Assembly: GCA_964577195.1 (NCBI GenBank)
Contig: CAZNYF010000090.1
Span: 1-11,899 of the forward strand
Direction: 5' to 3'
Source of the DNA: HyVt-560 sp964577195
GTDB taxonomy: Bacteria; Pseudomonadota; Gammaproteobacteria; UWMA-0217
DNA: 11,899 nucleotides
Below are positions 6,385-11,899 of the stretch, piece by piece. A program made the position numbers and the translations under genes. The notes under the pieces were generated by a model that did no database searches, had not been told where the DNA came from, and saw only the letters and a list, made by a program, of their open reading frames with translations. Within the stretch, counting starts at the first letter, position 1. Each line of letters opens with the position of its first letter.

Positions 6385-6885
6385 TTAAGCAATACGCTCG
6401 TAAGTCACTACTTCAAACGCATACTGATTTTTCTCATTGGCTGGATAATTCTGGCGCTGCTTGATTTCCCAGTCTTGTTGATTAATTTCAGGAAAAAACG
6501 CATCCCCGTTTTCCACTTCAGTATCCACATGCGATAAATAAATAGTTTCTGCTTGCTTCCAGAATAATGTGTACAGTTGCGCGCCACCGATCACCATAAT
6601 TTCTGCAACATCCCCCGCTTGTTTAATCGCCTGTTTTGCGCTGTTGACTACGATGACATCTTTGGCGGAATAGTTTTTATCGCGTGTAACAATAATATTT
6701 GTGCGCCCCGGAAGTGCGCCTGCCGGTAGTGACTCCCAAGTTTTTCTCCCCATAATGATGGGTTTTCCCAACGTGGTTTTTTTAAAAAAAGCAAAGTCGG
6801 CGGGCAGTCTCCAGGGGATGCCACCCTCGCGACCAATAACGTGATTACGGTCAACCGCTGCAATTAAAGAAATTGAAGTCTTCAC
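6385..6885 (-). CDS. folA: Dihydrofolate reductase FolA
   Basis: FolA reduces dihydrofolate to tetrahydrofolate with NADPH, regenerating the folate that ThyA oxidises. The 166-residue chromosomal-type enzyme has SLIAAVDRNHVIG at 6-18, PWRLPADFAFFK at 24-35 with the catalytic acid Asp30 (equivalent of E. coli Asp27), the GRKTWESLP nucleotide segment and the IGGAQLY motif near the C-terminal half. The start codon is GTG, fused to the thyA stop as GTGA (4-base overlap), so translation is probably by re-initiation after thyA. It is the last gene of the cca-lgt-thyA-folA run and converges on the small membrane protein gene. Confidence 0.97.
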   Translation of the reverse strand: MKTSISLIAAVDRNHVIGREGGIPWRLPADFAFFKKTTLGKPIIMGRKTWESLPAGALPGRTNIIVTRDKNYSAKDVIVVNSAKQAIKQAGDVAEIMVIGGAQLYTLFWKQAETIYLSHVDTEVENGDAFFPEINQQDWEIKQRQNYPANEKNQYAFEVVTYERIA

Positions 6886-7733
6886 ACTGAAAAAGGGTAG
6901 GCGATCGGTTCGTGGAACTGGTATCCGCTAACCTCGAAATCATCCATCGTTACCCAGGTTTCTAAATCTTTGAGGCTTTTAATCTCTGGATTGATGCTCA
7001 ATTGTGGCGATGGAAATGGTTTACGTTTGAGTTGCACATCACGCATCAGTTCTAACTGGTCTTCATAAATATGCGCGTTAACAATTTTATGATATGCCTG
7101 ACCGGGTTGCTTGCCTGTTATCTGTGCCATGATTTTAAGAAAAGCAAAAACTTGAATTTGATTAAAGTTTTGTCCTAGCGGCACATCACAAGATCGCTGT
7201 GAAGAGGTTAAATACAAAGTGTCACCGAGTAGCGAAAACGTATGCGTGTGCATGCAGGGTCGCAAACACCCGAGATGAAATTCGCCTGGATTATAAAAGC
7301 TGAGAATTTCTCCGCGATCATCAATGCCTTTGGATAAGTTATCGACAATCTTTTGCAGCTGATCAATGCTGCCACCCTCAGGCTTTGCCCAACCGCGTCC
7401 TTGCACGCCATAGACTCGACCCATGTCATCTTCACCTTTTCGGTGCGGATTGTTGAGCCAGTCAGAATTTTGATTGGCGTTGGCATCCCAGGTTTTTGTG
7501 CCTAAGGCGCGAAAATCAGCTGCATTGTTGTAGCCACGTAAATAGCCTATCAATTCTGCAATTGCTGATTTCCAATAACTTTTTCTGGTGGTAACCAGTG
7601 GAAACTGATTGCCAGCAACATCGTATTGCAGGTCGGCATTAATCACCGTCAGGCAGCGTTTGCCTGTGCGTTTGTTTTCAATCCAGTGGCCATCGTCAAC
7701 AATGCGTTGACAGAGTTCCAGATATTGCTTCAT
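6882..7733 (-). CDS. thyA: Thymidylate synthase ThyA
   Basis: ThyA makes dTMP from dUMP with methylene-tetrahydrofolate, producing dihydrofolate for the FolA encoded next door. The protein has 283 residues, the longer form seen in Vibrio- and Shewanella-like bacteria rather than the 264-residue E. coli form. The catalytic nucleophile is Cys160 in LRPCMHTH, followed by SQRSCDVPLG at 178-187 (phosphate-binding Arg, Ser and Asp) and Asn191 for dUMP recognition. It ends with the conserved YPFSV. ATG 7733 overlaps the lgt stop as ATGA and has no ribosome-binding site, pointing to coupled translation. The frame extends 36 codons further upstream inside lgt, but homologues start at MKQYLEL. Confidence 0.97.
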   Translation of the reverse strand: MKQYLELCQRIVDDGHWIENKRTGKRCLTVINADLQYDVAGNQFPLVTTRKSYWKSAIAELIGYLRGYNNAADFRALGTKTWDANANQNSDWLNNPHRKGEDDMGRVYGVQGRGWAKPEGGSIDQLQKIVDNLSKGIDDRGEILSFYNPGEFHLGCLRPCMHTHTFSLLGDTLYLTSSQRSCDVPLGQNFNQIQVFAFLKIMAQITGKQPGQAYHKIVNAHIYEDQLELMRDVQLKRKPFPSPQLSINPEIKSLKDLETWVTMDDFEVSGYQFHEPIAYPFSV

Positions 7734-8536
7734 GTGGCTGTGGAGGAGACTACGGGAACAGGGTTGCGTTTTGACCAGAGCAGAATGACGATGCCCGCAA
7801 GGATCATAGGCGCGGATAATAGCTGACCCATGGTCGCCCAATCGAGCGCGACAAATCCCAGATGCGCATCCGGCTCGCGGAAAAATTCAACTGTAAAACG
7901 GAACACGCCGTAGCCGATTAAAAACCATCCAGAAACAGCGCCCAGACGTCGAGGTTTAGAGGAATAAATCCACAGGCAAAGGAATAGCAGCAGTCCTTCC
8001 GTAGCCGCTTCGTACAGTTGCGAAGGATGTCTTGCCAGCACATCAACATGCGGGAAAACCATCCCCCAGTCAGTACCGGTAGGACGGCCCCAAAGCTCAC
8101 CGTTAATGAAATTACCGAGTCGGCCAGTCATCAATCCAATGGGTACCATTGGCGCACCAAAATCGGCGATGTGAAAAAATGTTGTGCCAATTTTTCTGGC
8201 GAATAATCCCATCGCGATGAACACGCCGATCATCCCGCCGTGAAAACTCATGCCGCCTTCCCAGACGCGCAATGCCGAGAGTGGATCGGCAATCAAATCA
8301 CCGAGTCCGTAAAACAGTATGTAGCCAATTCGACCGCCCAGGATGACGCCCAACGCGACGTAAAAAAGCATGTCGCTGACTTCTTCTGGCGTGATGGCGT
8401 AGTCGGCGCGCTTGGCTCGCCAGACTCCAAGTGCCCAAAAGGCAGCGAATCCGGCGAGATAGGTCAGTCCGTACCAGTGAATTTCTAACGGGCCAAGTGA
8501 TAGGGCAACAGGATCGATCGAGGGATAAGTAAGCAT
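7730..8536 (-). CDS. lgt: Prolipoprotein diacylglyceryl transferase Lgt
   Basis: Lgt transfers diacylglycerol from phosphatidylglycerol to the lipobox cysteine of prolipoproteins in the inner membrane. The 268-residue polytopic protein has His20 and Tyr22 in the first helix region (EIHWYGL), the HGG motif at 99-101 (E. coli His103), the Lgt signature GRLGNFINGELWGR at 138-151 with Arg139, and FRFTVEFFREPD at 212-223 containing the conserved arginines. ATG 8536 has no ribosome-binding site; a TATAAT lies 6 bases upstream, suggesting a leaderless message, though transcription from cca 57 bases upstream is also possible. It is followed by thyA with an ATGA overlap. The lipoprotein encoded at 9876-10928 would be one of its substrates. 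Confidence 0.96.
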   Translation of the reverse strand: MLTYPSIDPVALSLGPLEIHWYGLTYLAGFAAFWALGVWRAKRADYAITPEEVSDMLFYVALGVILGGRIGYILFYGLGDLIADPLSALRVWEGGMSFHGGMIGVFIAMGLFARKIGTTFFHIADFGAPMVPIGLMTGRLGNFINGELWGRPTGTDWGMVFPHVDVLARHPSQLYEAATEGLLLFLCLWIYSSKPRRLGAVSGWFLIGYGVFRFTVEFFREPDAHLGFVALDWATMGQLLSAPMILAGIVILLWSKRNPVPVVSSTAT

Positions 8537-8542
8537 CGTCGG

Positions 8543-8548
8543 ATTATA
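8543..8548 (-). promoter_or_regulatory. Consensus -10 box immediately before lgt (leaderless start candidate)
   Basis: A perfect TATAAT on the minus strand ends 6 bases before the lgt ATG, so RNA would begin at or next to the A of the start codon. No Shine-Dalgarno sequence precedes this ATG, which fits leaderless translation. The -35 region is poor (around CGATCC), which weakens the call. Confidence 0.4.
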
Positions 8549-8593
8549 ACCCTAAATATTAGTTGGATCGTACGCATCTTTTTTCCTGTGCAA

Positions 8594-9832
8594 CTATTTT
8601 TTCTCGGGTAGCGATTTGATCGCATAGATTCTAAGTTTGTCTAAGGCCTTGGCAAATTGCTCACCTTTTAGGGCTTGTTCGAGCAGCGGTTTAACAGGCA
8701 CTGCTTTGGCTGCATTGAGTGCCGCGCGGAAAAAGTCTGCTTGTGGATAGTCGATATCTTGCATACCTTTTCGGCCTCGGCTGTCGGCTTCGCAGGCCAG
8801 CAGGAATTGCTCGAAACGCTCGGGTTGTCGAAACCCATCGCATTGTTTAATGATTTTTAAAACGGTTTTTGGCCGTAATTCGGCAGCGCGATGAATGTTG
8901 CCGTGAAAGCGTGCGACTAGTACGGCTAGATCTCGAAAGGCTTTGGGGGCTTTAAGTCGTGAGCAAAGGTTTTCCAGTAATTTTACGCTACGTTCTTCGT
9001 GACCGTGATGGCGCGGCAATAAATCGGTTGGCGTGGTGCCTTTGCCAAGATCGTGGGTGAGCGCGGCGAAGCGGGTTTTTGGCTCGTCTGATAATTTGGC
9101 GGCCATGTCCAGCACCATCATGGTGTGTATGCCGGTGTCGATTTCGGGATGATGCTTTTCTGGCTGCGGGATACCAAAGAGCTTTTCCACTTCTGGGAAA
9201 ATCACTGCCAGTGCGCCGCATTCTCGCAGCGTGTTGAAGAACACGGATGGCCGGGATTCCGATAGCGCCTTTTGTGTTTCCTGCCAGATTCGCTCCGGTA
9301 CCAGCGCATCGACTTCACCGGAATCTACCATGTCACGCATCAGCTGATTGGTTTGCGGCGCGACTTTAAAGCCTAAATAGGCATAGCGAGCGGCAAATCG
9401 GGCAACGCGCAAAATCCGCACCGGGTCTTCTGCAAAAGCGGGGGAGACGTGCCGGAGCAATCGATTATTTAAATCTTGCTGACCATTGTGGTAGTCGATA
9501 ATGCTGCCGTCATGGTCTTGCGCAAGCGTGTTAATGGTTAAATCACGACGTAATAAATCTTCTTCAAGCGTTACCTCGGGCGAGGCATGTAGCGTAAAAC
9601 CGTGATATCCGGGAGCCGTTTTTCGTTCGGTGCGCGCCAATGCATATTCTTCATGCGTTTCAGGATGCAAAAATACAGGAAAGTCTTTGCCAACCTGGCG
9701 AAACCCCTGTTCCAGCATGTCTTCCACCGTCGCGCCGACAACAACCCAGTCGCGTTCGTGGACTTCTCTGCCAAGCAGCTTGTCGCGCACGGCACCGCCG
9801 ACGAGGTAAGTTGATGTAGTCGTTGATTTCAA
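8594..9832 (-). CDS. cca: CCA-adding enzyme / tRNA nucleotidyltransferase Cca with HD domain
   Basis: Cca adds or repairs the 3' CCA of tRNAs. The 412-residue protein matches the multifunctional gammaproteobacterial form: a class II nucleotidyltransferase head with GGAVRD at 12-17, the metal motif ERDWVVVG at 26-33, RRDLTIN at 95-101, HVSPAFAEDPVRILRVARFAARY at about 128-150, then an HD phosphohydrolase domain with His260-Asp261 in THDLGKG and HHGHE at 275-279. The first metal ligand is Glu26, where E. coli has Asp21; the second (Asp28) is kept. The start is TTG at 9832: an in-frame stop lies two codons upstream, and no ATG precedes the conserved YLVGGAVRD. No clear ribosome-binding site is visible. 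The gene is divergent from the lipoprotein peptidase and leads the lgt-thyA-folA run. Confidence 0.96.
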   Translation of the reverse strand: MKSTTTSTYLVGGAVRDKLLGREVHERDWVVVGATVEDMLEQGFRQVGKDFPVFLHPETHEEYALARTERKTAPGYHGFTLHASPEVTLEEDLLRRDLTINTLAQDHDGSIIDYHNGQQDLNNRLLRHVSPAFAEDPVRILRVARFAARYAYLGFKVAPQTNQLMRDMVDSGEVDALVPERIWQETQKALSESRPSVFFNTLRECGALAVIFPEVEKLFGIPQPEKHHPEIDTGIHTMMVLDMAAKLSDEPKTRFAALTHDLGKGTTPTDLLPRHHGHEERSVKLLENLCSRLKAPKAFRDLAVLVARFHGNIHRAAELRPKTVLKIIKQCDGFRQPERFEQFLLACEADSRGRKGMQDIDYPQADFFRAALNAAKAVPVKPLLEQALKGEQFAKALDKLRIYAIKSLPEKK

Positions 9833-9862
9833 AGTCTATGGTTTGCTAGTGAAAGGATGCCG

Positions 9863-9868
9863 TAGAAT
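9863..9868 (+). promoter_or_regulatory. Candidate -10 box immediately before the lipoprotein peptidase gene
   Basis: TAGAAT lies 7 bases before the ATG at 9876, which again has no Shine-Dalgarno sequence. A message from it would start at or one base before the ATG. The best upstream -35-like element is weak (TTTGCT at 9842-9847, spacing 15), so confidence is low. Confidence 0.28.
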
Positions 9869-9875
9869 AACAAGA

Positions 9876-10928
9876 ATGCTTAGAACTCTAATACTGATTT
9901 TATTGATTGTGCCCGTCGCTGGCTGCTCGACTATGGGATATTACTGGCAAACCGCCGCCGGGCATCTCAGCTTAATGAATAAACGCGAGCCCATTGTGGA
10001 TTTACTCGCGACTGGCGAGATGGAAGAAAAACGCGAAAAACAGCTGCAAACGGCTTTGAAAATTCGCGAGTTTGCGGTGACAGAACTCGGTTTGCCTGAT
10101 AACAAAAGCTATCAGTCCTTCGTCGAGCTGGATCAGGATTATATTGTTTGGAATGTGGTTGCTGCGCCCACCTATTCGCTGACCCCGTCGCAATGGTGCT
10201 TCCCGATTGTGGGTTGTGTGAGCTACCGGGGGTATTACGCCGAGTCGGATGCAGATGCTTTTGCCGCGGATATTGATGCTGAAAAGTTTGATGTGATGGT
10301 GCGCGGTTCTCGCGCCTATTCAACCCTGGGTTGGTTTGCTGACCCACTCACCAGTCCGATGGTTGATCGCGGTGAAATTTTATTGGCAGAAGTTGTTTTC
10401 CATGAGCTTGCGCATCAAATATTTTATATTAAAAATGACACGTCTTTTAATGAAGCCTTCGCTTCTGCTGTGGGTGAGTATGGCGTGCGGCAATGGCTGG
10501 CAATGAACGATTCAGATGGACAGATGCGCTATGAAAAGTATTTAAAAAGAAAAGCGACTTTTATTAAATTATTGGGGGAGACTTCTGAGAAGCTTAAAAC
10601 CCTCTATGCAAGTGGCGCAGATGAATCTGAAATGGCGCAGCAAAAAATATTGATTTTTGATCAACTTAAAATTAATTACGAAACACTTAAAACGACATTG
10701 TGGGAAGGATATACCGGCTACGATGGTTGGTTTAAAAAGCCGGTTAATAATGCCCGGCTTGCATCCATTTCAGTCTATCAAGATAAAATTCCCGATTTTG
10801 CTCGCTGGCTCAGCGCCTGCGAATTTAATTTTCCACGGTTTTATCAGGAGATGATTTCTATTTCCGAGTTACCTAAAACGGAGCGGCATCAGCGCTTGGC
10901 GGATGCCGCCCGGTGTACAGCGATTTAA
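9876..10928 (+). CDS. Lipoprotein zinc metallopeptidase, predicted aminopeptidase family COG4324 / PF10023
   Basis: A 350-residue predicted lipoprotein peptidase. From ATG 9876 the N-terminus is a short positive stretch (MLRT), a hydrophobic segment and the lipobox VAGC, with Cys17 as the lipidated residue; the following Ser does not suggest inner-membrane retention, so outer-membrane anchoring is likely. The zinc motif is HELAH at 176-180 with Glu177 catalytic, and the downstream FNEAFASAVGE supplies the probable third ligand Glu193. Conserved family blocks WNVVAAP, WCFPIVGCVSYRGYYAE and AYSTLGWFADP precede it. COG4324 is annotated as a predicted aminopeptidase; substrate and role are not established. 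The frame extends 11 codons upstream to TTG 9843, but the signal peptide decides for 9876. It is divergent from cca, and its stop lies 9 bases from that of arsM. Confidence 0.88.
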   Translation: MLRTLILILLIVPVAGCSTMGYYWQTAAGHLSLMNKREPIVDLLATGEMEEKREKQLQTALKIREFAVTELGLPDNKSYQSFVELDQDYIVWNVVAAPTYSLTPSQWCFPIVGCVSYRGYYAESDADAFAADIDAEKFDVMVRGSRAYSTLGWFADPLTSPMVDRGEILLAEVVFHELAHQIFYIKNDTSFNEAFASAVGEYGVRQWLAMNDSDGQMRYEKYLKRKATFIKLLGETSEKLKTLYASGADESEMAQQKILIFDQLKINYETLKTTLWEGYTGYDGWFKKPVNNARLASISVYQDKIPDFARWLSACEFNFPRFYQEMISISELPKTERHQRLADAARCTAI

Positions 10929-10937
10929 CGTGGTTCC

Positions 10938-11810
10938 TTAATTTGGTTTTACCGCTTCAATCGTTGCGGATACTACGTATTCCTCAATACCTCGTCCCGG
11001 TGCCCAGTCGCTGATAAATTCACGTGACTCATCTTTGGGCGCAATTCTAATTTGTTCAAAACCGCTTTCATCAAGCATTAACGCAATATCACTGACCAGG
11101 GATGCACCAGCCATGCAGCCTGAGAGTAATTCACGGTCATTGCGTAACTCTTCCGGTAATTCGGTGCTGGCAACGACATCAGAAATTGCCAGTCTGCCGC
11201 CGGGTTTTAGCACGCGGAATGCGTCACTGAAAACCTGTTGTTTGTTGGGCGATAAATTAATGACGCAGTTGGAAATAATGACATCAATGCTGTCGTTGGC
11301 AACCGGTAGATGTTCAATTTCACCTAATCTGAATTCCACTTGATGATAATTCCCTTTGACTGCATTTGAGCGCCCCTTGCTGATCATATCTGGCGTCATA
11401 TCTACACCAATCACTTTGCCCGTATCACCAGTTTCTGTTGCCGCTAAAAAACAATCAAAGCCACCACCAGAACCGAGATCGAGTACGGTTTCGCCCCCTT
11501 GAATTGCCGCAATCGCTTTGGGATTACCGCAGCCAAGCCCCATATCCGCACCTTCTGGCACTGCAATAAGGTCAGCTTCGCTGTATCCCAGGCGGGTCGA
11601 AATTAATGTGTTGAGGGCACTGTCATCCGAAACACCACAGCAGCTACTTTCTACGCCGCAGGTATCGCTGTCATTACTGGCTAGTGCCACCTTGGCATAG
11701 TCCTCGCGCACATTTTGGCGAATGGCATCGGCACTGAGCGCGTCTTCAGATTGAGAGGGTGTTTCAGGGGTGCAGCAAGTGGGTTCGCAGCAGCTTTCAG
11801 ATTCAGTCAT
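10938..11810 (-). CDS. arsM: Arsenite S-adenosylmethyltransferase ArsM
   Basis: ArsM methylates trivalent arsenic with S-adenosylmethionine, giving methylated and finally volatile arsines, a cytosolic detoxification step. The 290-residue protein has the SAM motif DLGSGGGFDC at 111-120, acidic Asp137 in GVDMTPDM, and LKPGGRLAISD at 201-211. Cysteines typical of the family are Cys57/Cys58 in SSCCG, Cys94 in GLGCGNP, Cys182 in SNCVINL and Cys232 in SGCMAGA. Two more Cys pairs at 7-8 and 12-13 sit at the extreme N-terminus and could help bind arsenic. The start is well supported by CGGAGA (around 11817-11822) 6 bases upstream, and its ATG overlaps the stop of the upstream gene as ATGA. That gene is mostly outside the window, so whether this is a regulated ars operon cannot be seen. 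Confidence 0.93.
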   Translation of the reverse strand: MTESESCCEPTCCTPETPSQSEDALSADAIRQNVREDYAKVALASNDSDTCGVESSCCGVSDDSALNTLISTRLGYSEADLIAVPEGADMGLGCGNPKAIAAIQGGETVLDLGSGGGFDCFLAATETGDTGKVIGVDMTPDMISKGRSNAVKGNYHQVEFRLGEIEHLPVANDSIDVIISNCVINLSPNKQQVFSDAFRVLKPGGRLAISDVVASTELPEELRNDRELLSGCMAGASLVSDIALMLDESGFEQIRIAPKDESREFISDWAPGRGIEEYVVSATIEAVKPN

Positions 11811-11899
11811 CGTTTTTCTCCGGTTTGAATTTTATTTTTTTGCATAAAATAGCTTGATAATTCCACCAATACTTCTGGAATTACTCGACAGTCAATGTT
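11807..11899 (-). CDS. C-terminal end of an unidentified gene upstream of arsM
   Basis: An open minus-strand frame enters from the right edge and encodes 30 residues, including RVIPEVLVELSSYF and ending QTGEKR, before TGA at 11809-11807. The stop overlaps the arsM ATG (ATGA), and the arsM ribosome-binding site lies inside this frame, a typical tight operon junction. Too little is visible to name the protein. An ArsR-type regulator would fit the position upstream of arsM, but the fragment does not demonstrate it. Confidence 0.55.
   Translation of the reverse strand, partial: NIDCRVIPEVLVELSSYFMQKNKIQTGEKR

Noticed and set aside
9967..10347. 126-residue minus-strand ORF
   Set aside because: Antisense to the lipoprotein peptidase; low-complexity Gln/Arg/Pro composition typical of a shadow frame.
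10929..10937. Bidirectional terminator between the peptidase and arsM stops
   Set aside because: Only 9 bases separate the stops and I could not find a hairpin with a T-tract around them.
1..11899. CRISPR array, tRNA/rRNA genes, insertion sequences, attachment sites
   Set aside because: No regularly spaced direct repeats, cloverleaf-like sequence, transposase or integrase frame, or terminal inverted repeats were seen by eye on either strand.

Overview
The window looks like chromosomal DNA of a gammaproteobacterium of intermediate GC content. The Cca, ThyA (long 283-residue form), FolA, Lgt, TrmO and ThiE/ThiD proteins all read like gammaproteobacterial versions, and the lgt-thyA-folA order is familiar from that class. 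The genus cannot be fixed from the sequence alone. I see no rRNA, tRNA, CRISPR array, insertion sequence or phage gene. Coding density is high; the longest stretch without a gene is about 220 bp (3186-3404).

Layout, left to right. (1) 1-3301, minus strand: a two-gene unit of an AlsS-type thiamine-diphosphate enzyme (acetolactate synthase-like) followed by an aldehyde dehydrogenase. A possible third gene starts at the left edge, and a candidate promoter lies at 3272-3301. (2) 3405-5213, minus strand: a thiamine unit made of an FmdB-type zinc-ribbon protein, thiD and thiE, with a candidate -10 box at 5208-5213. thiE has no ATG, GTG or TTG that would include its conserved first strand. (3) 5245-6369, plus strand: trmO (tRNA m6t6A methyltransferase), then a short orphan two-helix membrane protein preceded by an overlapping 28-codon ORF with its own ribosome-binding site. 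(4) 6385-9832, minus strand: cca, lgt, thyA, folA. lgt/thyA overlap by ATGA and thyA/folA by GTGA, so the last three are probably translationally coupled. (5) 9876-10928, plus strand: a secreted lipoprotein metallopeptidase of the COG4324/PF10023 family. (6) 10938-11899, minus strand: arsM (arsenite methyltransferase), whose ATG overlaps the stop codon of an unidentified upstream gene that enters from the right edge.

Functionally most of this is housekeeping: cofactor synthesis (thiamine, folate/dTMP), tRNA maturation and modification, and lipoprotein maturation. Two accessory modules stand out: the ThDP enzyme/aldehyde dehydrogenase pair, whose substrate is not known from sequence, and the arsenic methylation gene. 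I found no clear new multi-gene system. The best second-look items are the thiE start, the two probable leaderless starts (lgt and the lipoprotein peptidase), the ThDP enzyme/ALDH pair and the small ORFs.
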